In this document: piece after piece, positions 9,390 to 18,331 of the stretch
How the letters are laid out: the number at the start of each line of letters is the position of its first letter
Position numbering within the stretch: position 1 is the stretch's first letter
DNA from: an uncultured Mucilaginibacter sp.
GTDB lineage: Bacteria; Bacteroidota; Bacteroidia; Sphingobacteriales; Sphingobacteriaceae
Length of the DNA: 35,914 nt
Direction of reading: 5' to 3'
NCBI GenBank assembly: GCA_903927645.1
Contig: CAIYNX010000150.1
Coordinates: 1 to 35,914, forward strand
Translations under genes and position numbers: made by a program
The notes under the pieces: model-generated
Seen by the model: only the letters and a program-made list of their open reading frames with translations
Database searches by the model: none
What the model was told of the DNA's origin: nothing

Positions 9390-10188
9390 CCATATTATAA
9401 ACCATCCAATAAGAAAATTGGGTTTTACCACAGTTCTTTCATTAGTTTTTCTTATTTTATTTGGTAGTTGTAAGGTTAAGAAACAATTGATAGTAACTCA
9501 AGTAAAAAAGAGCGATACTGCTATCATAGTAAATGATAAAATAGTTCAGATACAAGCTGGCCAAACATCGTTTGAAACATTTACTGGTAAGGCACGTGCT
9601 AAGCTGGACATGGGCGATAATAAATATGACGTAACTTTTAATATCCGAATCAAAAATAATGAGAAGGTTTGGATTTCGGTAACAGCATTGGCCGGTATTG
9701 AAGCTGCTCGTATATTGATTACTCCGGATAGTATTTGGCTTATTAACCGTTTGCAGGGTGTGTTTTTTAAGAAGCCTTTAAGCTATGTTAAAAATTTGGC
9801 TGGCAATGATTTAAATAAGGCAATTGGCGCATTATTAATTGGCAATATTATTGATGACATTTTAAATAATAAAGGAGCTATATCAACGCGTACCGATACA
9901 ACACAATTAACCGGAAGTATAAATAGCATGGATTACAGTTTACTGATAAATAAAAATTTAAAGCCATTGCAAACGGTGTTAACAAATCTTAATAAAGGGC
10001 AGGAATTGCAAATAACCAATAGTGGTGAATTTATGGTTGGGAATAAAATAATCCCGGAGCAAATTGATATTAAGGTGCTAACAAGCACAAAAAAGATTCA
10101 ATTAGGGCTACATTATTTAAAAGCAGATTTCAATCAACCAGTGGAATTTCCTTTTACTATTCCTGAAAGTTACCATGAAGTTCAATAA
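9367..10188 (+). CDS. DUF4292-like lipoprotein
   Basis: Lipobox LFGSC; FETFTGKARAKLDMGDNKYDVTFNIRIKNNEKVWISVTALAGIEAARILITPDSIWLINRL; sits between the TPR and M23-like genes; overlaps the TPR ORF by 23 nt. Confidence 0.75.
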   Translation: MKEGILNNHIINHPIRKLGFTTVLSLVFLILFGSCKVKKQLIVTQVKKSDTAIIVNDKIVQIQAGQTSFETFTGKARAKLDMGDNKYDVTFNIRIKNNEKVWISVTALAGIEAARILITPDSIWLINRLQGVFFKKPLSYVKNLAGNDLNKAIGALLIGNIIDDILNNKGAISTRTDTTQLTGSINSMDYSLLINKNLKPLQTVLTNLNKGQELQITNSGEFMVGNKIIPEQIDIKVLTSTKKIQLGLHYLKADFNQPVEFPFTIPESYHEVQ

Positions 10189-10191
10189 TTT

Positions 10192-10230
10192 ATAAACAAA
10201 ATGATTGTTAAATTTTTTGTTTATTTTATC
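10192..10230 (+). terminator. Possible AT-rich hairpin terminator after DUF4292 gene
   Basis: ATAAACAAAA (10192-10201) / TTTTGTTTAT (10215-10224), 13-nt loop, followed by TTTATC. Confidence 0.4.
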
Positions 10231-10279
10231 TTTAAATATTTTGAGTACTTGTTGTGCAGTAGTAATAAATCAGAATTAA

Positions 10280-11563
10280 ATGAAATTTTATAAAGCGATA
10301 TTTTTCTTACTTTTCATCTTATTGTCGGCCAAGGTATTTTCTCAAAGCTCTGATGATTTAAAGCGCGACAAAAAAAAGTTTATGCAGGAATTGGAGCAAT
10401 TAAACCGCGAGTATGAAGAAACATCAAATAATAAAAAAGTAAGCTTAAAGCAGTTAAGCATATTAAAACAACAAATAGCCACACGCGAAAAAGAAATAAG
10501 CAATATAAACTCTCAACTAAGAGGGTTGGATAATCAAATTTTAGAAACCACCAATTCGGTTCATAACCTTCAAAGCCAATTAACCCTTTTAAAAAACGAG
10601 TATGCCGCAATGGTAATATTCACCTATCATAACCAAAGCTCCTACAATAAGCTTATGTTTATTTTTGCGGCTAAAGATTTTAATCAATCATACAAGCGTT
10701 TAAAGTATCTTCAACAAATTGGCACCTATCGTGAGCGGCAGGCTAAGTATATTCAAGCAATGCAGGCCGAGTTGGAAGTTAAATTGTTAATACTTGATAA
10801 AAGTAAAAAGGACAAGAGTAACCTACTTACCGACCAGAAAAAAGAAAAAGAGGTTTTAGGCAAGGAAAAAAATAACGAGGTAAAAGTAGTTGCTGAGCTT
10901 TCAAAGCATCAAGGTGTTTTAAAACAACAACAAAAAGAAATTCAACGTAAAATTGCTAAAACAAATAAAGCCATTAATTTGGCCATAAAACGGGATATAG
11001 AAGAAGCCAGGCGTAAGGCAGAAGCAGAAGAAAAACTGGCTTCTAAGGATGTGAATGCAAAAACAGGTTCAACTTCAAGTACACGAAAAAAGGCTATTAG
11101 CAATAGTTCAACAAATAGCGAAGTGCTAAACTCAACCCCCGAGTCGGTAAAGCTTTCAAACAACTTTTTAGAAAACCGTGGCTCATTGCCATGGCCGGTA
11201 ACAAATGGTGAAGTTAAACAGGGTTTCGGTATTTACCGAGATGAATTAGGTATTGAAAATGAAAGCTTTGGTTGGGATATACGTACCAATGCCGGTGCTA
11301 ATGTTAGAGCAGTTTTTGAGGGGGAAGTAAAGCAGGTACAAGATATTAGTGGTACTTTTTTAATAATGATAAAGCATGGCGAATATTATACCGCCTATTC
11401 AAATCTCCGAACTGCAAATGTGAAAGTGGGTCAACAGGTAAGTACAAAGCAAATAATTGGAACTGTTGCTACTGATCAAACATCGGGTGAGGCAATTATT
11501 AGTTTTTCATTGTATAAAGGTCTTACTGCCGTTAATCCTAAAATTTGGTTAACATCCAATTAG
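10280..11563 (+). CDS. EnvC-like murein hydrolase activator: coiled coil plus degenerate M23/LytM domain
   Basis: Signal peptide, long coiled coil (30-250), C-terminal LytM fold GSLPWPVTNGEVKQGFG...VRAVFEGEVKQVQDISGTFLIMIKHGEYYTAYSNLRTANVKVGQQV. Confidence 0.88.
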   Translation: MKFYKAIFFLLFILLSAKVFSQSSDDLKRDKKKFMQELEQLNREYEETSNNKKVSLKQLSILKQQIATREKEISNINSQLRGLDNQILETTNSVHNLQSQLTLLKNEYAAMVIFTYHNQSSYNKLMFIFAAKDFNQSYKRLKYLQQIGTYRERQAKYIQAMQAELEVKLLILDKSKKDKSNLLTDQKKEKEVLGKEKNNEVKVVAELSKHQGVLKQQQKEIQRKIAKTNKAINLAIKRDIEEARRKAEAEEKLASKDVNAKTGSTSSTRKKAISNSSTNSEVLNSTPESVKLSNNFLENRGSLPWPVTNGEVKQGFGIYRDELGIENESFGWDIRTNAGANVRAVFEGEVKQVQDISGTFLIMIKHGEYYTAYSNLRTANVKVGQQVSTKQIIGTVATDQTSGEAIISFSLYKGLTAVNPKIWLTSN

Positions 11564-11565
11564 TT

Positions 11566-11600
11566 TTTGAATGTTATAAAATTATTATTGTCTATATTTG
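11566..11600 (+). promoter_or_regulatory. Candidate Bacteroidota sigma-A promoter for tatA-like gene
   Basis: TTTG (11566-11569), 23-nt spacer, exact TAnnTTTG -7 element TATATTTG (11593-11600); ATG at 11623. Confidence 0.45.
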
Positions 11601-11622
11601 TAGCCTCAATTAATAAAGTATT

Positions 11623-12054
11623 ATGCAGATTTCGAGCATTTTGTTTATTGGAAATTTATTTTCTTCAGATATGCTACTTATTTTGGTAGCTGCCCTAATG
11701 CTTTTTGGAGGCGATAAGCTTCCGGAGATAGCAAGAGGGATTGGTAAGGGCTTGCGCGATTTTAAGGATGCATCAGAAGGGGTGAAACGCGAAATAAATA
11801 ACCAAATTAACATGCTTGAAGAGAAAAAGACTGAAGAAAAATTAAATGAGCAGGCGGCACAACATCATATAGCCTCGAGCAATACCTATGATTCAAGTTA
11901 TCATTCTGGTGTTGAAAATACCATTCCTGTACTTGATAATCACCAGGCTTCTTCTGATGACAATACCGAAAATAAAGATAGTAACTTAGATCAACACAAT
12001 TATACCAATAATCATGTTGATGCTTCACAGCATGGACATATAACTGAGCATTAA
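11623..12054 (+). CDS. Sec-independent translocase TatA/TatB-family protein with long hydrophilic tail
   Basis: LILVAALMLFGGDKLPEIARGIGKGLRDFKDA: TM, FGxxKLPE hinge and amphipathic helix; His/Asn/Asp-rich tail. Confidence 0.9.
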   Translation: MQISSILFIGNLFSSDMLLILVAALMLFGGDKLPEIARGIGKGLRDFKDASEGVKREINNQINMLEEKKTEEKLNEQAAQHHIASSNTYDSSYHSGVENTIPVLDNHQASSDDNTENKDSNLDQHNYTNNHVDASQHGHITEH

Positions 12055-12087
12055 AAAATTAATATTAACCTTTAAAAATTATAAATC

Positions 12088-12291
12088 ATGGGACTTTTGG
12101 AACCACAGCACATACTATTAATTGTATTGGCACTATTATTGTTTTTTGGCGGTAAAAAAATACCTGAACTAATGAGAGGTTTAGGTAAAGGCATGAAAGA
12201 ATTTAAAGATGCCCAAAATGGTGAACCAAGTAGCAATACCACCAATACTACCAACACTACAACTCATACCGACGAAAAGCCTAAAGCATAA
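12088..12291 (+). CDS. tatA: Sec-independent translocase TatA/E-family protein
   Basis: 67 aa; HILLIVLALLLFFGGKKIPELMRGLGKGMKEFKDAQNG, short Thr/Asn tail. Confidence 0.92.
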   Translation: MGLLEPQHILLIVLALLLFFGGKKIPELMRGLGKGMKEFKDAQNGEPSSNTTNTTNTTTHTDEKPKA

Positions 12292-12393
12292 CAAATTAGT
12301 AAAATTTGGGCAAAATATTGTAGCTTTTAGTTTGGTATTTACTGGTTTAATTTAAAACCATACAGCCTTGAATTTTGTAGTATTTTTTAATAC

Positions 12394-12440
12394 AAACTTA
12401 CCTATTGACCTAAAATCAATTCAATAGGTAAGTTTTTTAT
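12394..12440 (+). terminator. Hairpin with T-tract between tatA and gatA
   Basis: Perfect 15-bp stem AAACTTACCTATTGA (12394-12408) / TCAATAGGTAAGTTT (12421-12435), 12-nt loop, followed by TTTTA. Confidence 0.75.
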
Positions 12441-12449
12441 TTTAGCCGT

Positions 12450-13874
12450 ATGACTAAAGTTTATACCTCTTTAAATGAAATAAAGAGTGATATCAAAGCA
12501 AATAAAATTAGCCTAGAAAGCCTTGTTAAAGGGTACCTTGAAAATATTAAACAAAATGCTGATTTAAACGCTTTTAATGAAGTATTTGAAGAAGAGGTAT
12601 TAATTTCTGCAATAAATGTAGATGCCAAGATAAAAAATGGCACCGCTGGTAAATTAGCCGGAATGGTAATTGCCATAAAAGATAATATTTGCTACAAAGG
12701 GCATAAATCAAGCGCATCTTCAAAAATTCTTGAGGGCTTTACCGCTATATATTCTTCAACGGTGGTTGAACGGTTATTGCAGGAAGATGTTTTAATTATT
12801 GGACGTTGCAACTGCGATGAATTTGCAATGGGTGGCTCTAATGAAAACTCATATTATGGCCCTGTAAAAAACTTTGCCAAAAAGACCAAAGTCTCAGGCG
12901 GTTCATCAGGAGGCTCGGCAGTGGCAGTTCAAGCAAATATGTGTTTAGCGGCCTTAGGTACTGATACTGGTGGTTCGGTTAGGCAACCAGCTTCCTTTTG
13001 TGGGCTTATTGGGCTAAAGCCAACCTACGGCAGAATATCACGACATGGCATAATTGCTTATGCATCCTCTTTTGATCAGGTAGGTACTATTACCAGATCA
13101 ATTGACGATGCTTCGTTGCTATTAGAAATACTAGCAGGTGCTGATGAGTATGACAGTACACTTTCTACCCAAAGAGTACCCGCGTTTTCACAAAACTTGA
13201 CCACCCCATCGCCCAAAAAAATTGCTTATTTACAGGAGGCCCTCACAAGCAACGGTGTAGATGAAGAAGTAAAGAAAATATTTAACCACCATATTCAAAA
13301 ACTAAAGGCCGAAGGGCATATTGTTGAACCTATAGCATTTCAATATCTTGATTATTTAGTACCTACTTATTATATATTAGCAACTGCCGAAGCATCTTCC
13401 AATTTGTCGAGATATGATGGTGTACATTACGGCTACCGTAGTACCAACGCAATTGATTTACAAAGCACCTACAAAAAGTCGCGCTCAGAAGGTTTTGGCA
13501 AAGAAGTAAAACGCCGAATTATGCTTGGCACTTTTGTTTTAAGTGCAGGTTATTATGAGGCCTATTATGCCAAAGCACAAAAGGTAAGAAAACTAATAAG
13601 GCAACAAACAGATGCAATTTTAAATAATTATGATTTTATTATGTTGCCAACTGCCCCCGAGCCGGCATTTAATATAGGTAATGAAGAAAGCGATCCTATT
13701 AAAACTTATTTGCATGATATCTTTACAGTTCAAGCTTCTCTTACCGGAGCACCTGCAATTTCATTGCCTGCAGGTAATAATAAAATAGGTTTACCCATCG
13801 GTTTGCAACTAATAACAAAAAATTTTGAAGAGCAAGAACTGTTAAACTTTTCAAATTATTTCTTAAAACTCTAA
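12450..13874 (+). CDS. gatA: Asp-tRNA(Asn)/Glu-tRNA(Gln) amidotransferase subunit A
   Basis: Amidase signature KVSGGSSGGSAVAVQANMCLAALGTDTGGSVRQPASFCGLIGLKPTYGRISRHGI; AIKDNI lysine. Confidence 0.96.
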   Translation: MTKVYTSLNEIKSDIKANKISLESLVKGYLENIKQNADLNAFNEVFEEEVLISAINVDAKIKNGTAGKLAGMVIAIKDNICYKGHKSSASSKILEGFTAIYSSTVVERLLQEDVLIIGRCNCDEFAMGGSNENSYYGPVKNFAKKTKVSGGSSGGSAVAVQANMCLAALGTDTGGSVRQPASFCGLIGLKPTYGRISRHGIIAYASSFDQVGTITRSIDDASLLLEILAGADEYDSTLSTQRVPAFSQNLTTPSPKKIAYLQEALTSNGVDEEVKKIFNHHIQKLKAEGHIVEPIAFQYLDYLVPTYYILATAEASSNLSRYDGVHYGYRSTNAIDLQSTYKKSRSEGFGKEVKRRIMLGTFVLSAGYYEAYYAKAQKVRKLIRQQTDAILNNYDFIMLPTAPEPAFNIGNEESDPIKTYLHDIFTVQASLTGAPAISLPAGNNKIGLPIGLQLITKNFEEQELLNFSNYFLKL

Positions 13875-13928
13875 AAAGATAATATATTGGCAATTAATTT
13901 TTTATTGTTTACCGAATTATGGTTGAAA

Positions 13929-15290
13929 ATGAATAGATTATTTATTCTAATGATCTTTATTTTATCGGTTCAATTTGTTAGGGCAAATTCAATCGCAAAA
14001 ACATCAAGGCATCATAAACACAGTAAAAAGAGAGTTTCCTTTTTATCAAAGGCTAATCCTGAAACGGCTATTTTACGTTTAGGCAGTATAAATGCTAACC
14101 CTGATGAATTTAAACTTAGGTTAGATTCCATTGCGAAAGACATCCCTTTAGATTATAATTTATATGTTCAAGGATATATCAATTTATACCTAAGGCATCG
14201 TACAGAAATGGCACAGGTTTTAGGTTTAACTAAATATTATTTCCCAATTTATGAAAAAGCATTTCATGAGGTAGGCATACCCGATGAAATAAAATATCTA
14301 TCAATTGTTGAATCGAAACTAAACCCATTGGCTGTGTCGCGGGTGGGTGCTACTGGGCCTTGGCAGTTTATGTTTAAAACAGCCAAGAACTACGGCTTAA
14401 GTATTGATAAATACGTTGATCAGCGGCGAGACCCAATTCAGGCAAGTTATGCAGCGGCAGCTTATTTAAAGGATGCCTATGAAGAGTTTGGCGATTGGTT
14501 GTTGGCTATTGCTTCTTACAATTGTGGTAAAAAGAATGTTGAAAAGGCCATTGAAAAAAGTGGTGGTTCAACTGACTTCTGGAAAATACGCAATTATTTA
14601 CCAATGGAAACCCGAGGTTATGTGCCAGCATTTATTGCTATTAATTATGTTTTCAATTATTACAACATTCATAATATTATACCTAAGGATTGTAACTGTT
14701 CTATAAAAACAGATACAGTATTGGTTGATAAATACCTTACCTTAAAAGATATTTCAAAAAAATTGAACCTTGATTTTGCCATATTGGCGAGTTTAAATCC
14801 TCAACTGAAAAGGAAAGTTGTAAATGGATCAGTAAGTAATCCAGGTCGACTTATACTTCCTGAAGAATTAGGCGAACAATTTAAAACGCAATTCGGAAAT
14901 GTTGAGGTACATAACCAAGATTCATTATTGGTTGCTAATGTATTGCTTTCAAAAAAAACACCAACCAAGGTCGAAAATTTGCCTCGTTATCATAAAGTTA
15001 AAAAAGGGGAGACCTTGATAGATATTGCCGACAATTATGGTCTGGATGTACAAGATTTAAAACTTCTTAATAAAATTAAAGGTTTTAAATTACCAGTTGG
15101 AAAGAAAATAAAGTTATATGGTACCATACCAAAAGTTGAGAAAAAACACTTCCGCAAAAAAAGAGGTTATTTAGCTTATAACACTTTTAAAATAGATGAA
15201 TTATTAGTTATGTTCAATTTCTCAAGCAAGCTAAATAATGAAAAAGAAAAATATTTTATTGGTATACATAAAGGTAATTTAATTATATAA
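13929..15290 (+). CDS. Lytic transglycosylase with LysM domain(s), MltD-like
   Basis: ORF 13887 (TTG); ATG at 13929 gives a signal peptide. SLT motifs YLSIVESKLNPLAVSRVGATGPWQFM, AAAYLKDAYEEFGDWLLAIASYNCG; LysM YHKVKKGETLIDIADNYGLDVQDLKLLNKIKG. Confidence 0.92.
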   Translation: MNRLFILMIFILSVQFVRANSIAKTSRHHKHSKKRVSFLSKANPETAILRLGSINANPDEFKLRLDSIAKDIPLDYNLYVQGYINLYLRHRTEMAQVLGLTKYYFPIYEKAFHEVGIPDEIKYLSIVESKLNPLAVSRVGATGPWQFMFKTAKNYGLSIDKYVDQRRDPIQASYAAAAYLKDAYEEFGDWLLAIASYNCGKKNVEKAIEKSGGSTDFWKIRNYLPMETRGYVPAFIAINYVFNYYNIHNIIPKDCNCSIKTDTVLVDKYLTLKDISKKLNLDFAILASLNPQLKRKVVNGSVSNPGRLILPEELGEQFKTQFGNVEVHNQDSLLVANVLLSKKTPTKVENLPRYHKVKKGETLIDIADNYGLDVQDLKLLNKIKGFKLPVGKKIKLYGTIPKVEKKHFRKKRGYLAYNTFKIDELLVMFNFSSKLNNEKEKYFIGIHKGNLII

Positions 15291-15367
15291 TCGAAAAGAA
15301 GCGTTTAAGTTGCTTAAATATTCTTTCTTAATTAAGCTCCTATAGGGTTTATAGATTGTAATTTTAA

Positions 15368-15375
15368 TAACTTTG
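15368..15375 (+). promoter_or_regulatory. Candidate -7 element (TAACTTTG) upstream of maeB
   Basis: Exact match to TAnnTTTG; no clear -33 TTTG at proper spacing; only 10 nt to ATG. Confidence 0.25.
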
Positions 15376-15385
15376 AAATAAAAAA

Positions 15386-17662
15386 ATGAACAAACCAACC
15401 CTTAACCAGGATGCGTTAAACTATCATTCAAAAGGAAGACCGGGTAAAATACAAGTAGTACCTACTAAACCTACAAATTCACAACGCGACTTAACAATGG
15501 CCTATTCTCCGGGGGTTGCAGAGCCGTGTTTAAGAATTGCCGACAATCCTGATGATATTTACAAATATACCGCCAAAGGAAACTTGGTAGCAGTAATTAG
15601 TAATGGAACTGCAGTTTTGGGTTTAGGCAATATTGGTCCTGAGGCTAGTAAGCCCGTAATGGAAGGAAAAGGTTTGCTATTTAAAATATATGCTGATATT
15701 GATGTTTTTGACCTTGAAATAAATGCCACAACCGTTGATGAGTTTGTTACTATTGTAAAATCACTCGAACCCACTTTTGGAGGGATAAATTTAGAAGACA
15801 TATCCGCTCCTACCTGTTTTGAGATTGAACGCAGACTTAAAGCCGAAATGAAAATTCCGGTTATGCATGATGACCAACATGGAACAGCTATTATATCGGG
15901 GGCTGCCTTGTTAAATGCCTGCGAAATTCAAAATAAAAAACTTAGCGAGATAAAAATGGTGATAAGCGGTGCCGGTGCTGCAGCCATCTCTTGTTCAAAA
16001 ATGTACCTGGCGCTCGGTGTTCAAAAGAAAAATCTGGTCATGTTTGATATCAATGGTTTGATAACTCCCGAACGGACCGACCTTGATTCAATAAGATTGG
16101 ATTTTGCCACAAATAGAAAAGATATCACCACCCTGGCCGAGGCCTTAATTGGGGCTGATGTTTTTGTTGGTCTTTCGGCAGGAAATATTGTAACGCCCGA
16201 GATGCTAAAAAAGATGGCAAAAAACCCCGTTGTTTTTGCCATGGCAAATCCGGTTCCCGAAATTGACTATAACTTGGCAATCAATTCGCGTGATGATATT
16301 ATCATGGCAACCGGCCGATCAGATTTCCCAAACCAAGTAAATAATGTTTTGGGTTTCCCTTATATTTTTAGAGGAGCCTTGGATGTTAGAGCTACTGCTA
16401 TTAATGAGGAAATGAAGATTGCCGCTGTAAACGCCATCGCCGAAATGGCAAAAAAGCCTATACCAGAAGCCGTTAATCTTGCCTATAATACAACCAATTT
16501 GAAGTTTGGGCGTGATTATATTATTCCGAAGCCGATGGATCCAAGGCTCATAACCGAAGTATCGTCGGCAGTGGCAAAAGCAGCAATAGCTTCAGGTGTG
16601 GCACGAAAGGAAATAACTGATTGGGATAGTTATCTCGAAGGTTTGAGGTCGAGGATTGATATAAATGATAAGCTGCTCCGTAACCTAACAAATAAGGCGA
16701 AACAAAATCCAAAACGTATTGTATTTGCCGAGGCCGATACCTATAAAATTTTAAGAGCTGCCCAAATAGTTAAAGAAGAAGGTATTGCCACTCCAATTTT
16801 GCTTGGTAACATCAACCGAATTAAGCAAATTATGAAAGATAATGATATTGAACTGGGAGATGTTCAAATTATTGATCCGGAAGAAAATGGCGAACATTTG
16901 GAGGAATATGCCAATTATCTATATACCAAACGGCAGCGACGGGGTGTTACTCAATATGAATCGAGAAAGTATTTGCATGATCGTAATTACTATGGAGCTT
17001 GCATGGTTCAATTTGGTAGGGCAGATGCCTTAATTTCTGGTCTGACTAAAGATTATGTAACTACCATAAAACCAGCGCTTCAAATTATCGGTACCGAGGA
17101 TGGCGTAAGCAGGGTAGCAGGTATGTATATGATGATTACAAAAAAGGGCCCCATATTTTTTGGAGATACAACTGTGAATGTTAACCCAACTGTACAAGAA
17201 CTGGTGGATATTACGGTTTTAATTGAACATTCAGTTCGAAGGTTTAACATTAACCCAAGAGTGGCCTTACTATCCTATTCTAATTTTGGTTCGAATGAAG
17301 GCCTAATTCCTGAAAAGACAAGAGAAACTACCAAAATTTTGCATGAAAAATATCCGGATATGATTGTAGACGGCGATATGCAGGCAAACTTTGCATTAAA
17401 TGAAAGCTTATTGGCTGATAATTTTCCTTTCTCTTCATTAAAAGGTACACCTGCCAATACGCTAATATTCCCAAATCTGGAATCGGGAAATATTGCCTAT
17501 AAATTATTACAGGAAATTGGTGGAGCAGAGGCGGTTGGCCCTATTTTATTAGGCTTAAAAAAACCAGTGCATGTTTTGCAATTAGGCAGTTCGGTTAGAG
17601 AAATAGTGAACATGATAACCATTGCGGTAATTGACGCACAGGCAAAGGAATTAGGCTTATAA
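15386..17662 (+). CDS. maeB: NADP-dependent malic enzyme fused to phosphate acetyltransferase-like domain
   Basis: [42 protein letters not shown]-terminal PTA-like [19 protein letters not shown]...[23 protein letters not shown]. Confidence 0.96.
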   Translation: MNKPTLNQDALNYHSKGRPGKIQVVPTKPTNSQRDLTMAYSPGVAEPCLRIADNPDDIYKYTAKGNLVAVISNGTAVLGLGNIGPEASKPVMEGKGLLFKIYADIDVFDLEINATTVDEFVTIVKSLEPTFGGINLEDISAPTCFEIERRLKAEMKIPVMHDDQHGTAIISGAALLNACEIQNKKLSEIKMVISGAGAAAISCSKMYLALGVQKKNLVMFDINGLITPERTDLDSIRLDFATNRKDITTLAEALIGADVFVGLSAGNIVTPEMLKKMAKNPVVFAMANPVPEIDYNLAINSRDDIIMATGRSDFPNQVNNVLGFPYIFRGALDVRATAINEEMKIAAVNAIAEMAKKPIPEAVNLAYNTTNLKFGRDYIIPKPMDPRLITEVSSAVAKAAIASGVARKEITDWDSYLEGLRSRIDINDKLLRNLTNKAKQNPKRIVFAEADTYKILRAAQIVKEEGIATPILLGNINRIKQIMKDNDIELGDVQIIDPEENGEHLEEYANYLYTKRQRRGVTQYESRKYLHDRNYYGACMVQFGRADALISGLTKDYVTTIKPALQIIGTEDGVSRVAGMYMMITKKGPIFFGDTTVNVNPTVQELVDITVLIEHSVRRFNINPRVALLSYSNFGSNEGLIPEKTRETTKILHEKYPDMIVDGDMQANFALNESLLADNFPFSSLKGTPANTLIFPNLESGNIAYKLLQEIGGAEAVGPILLGLKKPVHVLQLGSSVREIVNMITIAVIDAQAKELGL

Positions 17663-17727
17663 TAATAGAAAGTGTTAAATTGATAGGTTGGTTTATGATA
17701 ATCATTTATCTTTAATAAAAATTTAGA

Positions 17728-18312
17728 ATGTACGCATATATTGATGGAAAATTAGTTTTTAAAAGTGCTGCCTATGTAGTTATTGATGCTGGAGGTGTAG
17801 GCTATCATATTAATATTTCATTAAATACGTATGCCCAAATTGAAAATATAGAGCGTTGTAAACTTTTTACTTGGTTACATGTAAAGGAAGATGCCCATAC
17901 CTTATACGGTTTTGCTGATGAGGGTGAACGCAGGTTGTTTTTACATTTAATTTCTATACCAGGTATTGGACCAAATACAGGTAGAATGATGTTATCTTCA
18001 ATTACTCCAATAGAGATACAAAATGCAATAATTGGCGGTAATGTTTCGTTGATTCAAAGGATTAAAGGAATAGGGCCAAAGTCTGCACAAAGAATCATTT
18101 TGGAGTTACAAGACAAGCTTAAAAAGGAAGGTCCGGAAACATTGAGCACTGCTCCATTAAATAAGACCGCGGCAGAAGAGGCTCTTTCTGCTTTAGTAAT
18201 GCTTGGATTTAACAGGAATATTGCTGAGAAAGTTTTAGAAAAAGAAATAGGTAAAGCAGGAAACGACCTAAATGTGGAGCAATTAATAAAATTGGCGTTA
18301 AAAAATTTGTAA
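17728..18312 (+). CDS. ruvA: Holliday junction branch migration protein RuvA
   Basis: MYAYIDGKLV...VIDAGGVGYHI; HhH motifs LISIPGIGPNTGRMML and IKGIGPKSAQRIILELQDKL. Confidence 0.97.
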   Translation: MYAYIDGKLVFKSAAYVVIDAGGVGYHINISLNTYAQIENIERCKLFTWLHVKEDAHTLYGFADEGERRLFLHLISIPGIGPNTGRMMLSSITPIEIQNAIIGGNVSLIQRIKGIGPKSAQRIILELQDKLKKEGPETLSTAPLNKTAAEEALSALVMLGFNRNIAEKVLEKEIGKAGNDLNVEQLIKLALKNL

Positions 18313-18331
18313 TTTAAATATACTCGATACT

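Noticed and set aside
15304-15336. TTTAAG-TTG-CTTAAA and CTTAATTAAG small palindromes after the lytic transglycosylase
   Set aside because: Short AT-rich palindromes expected by chance in this composition.
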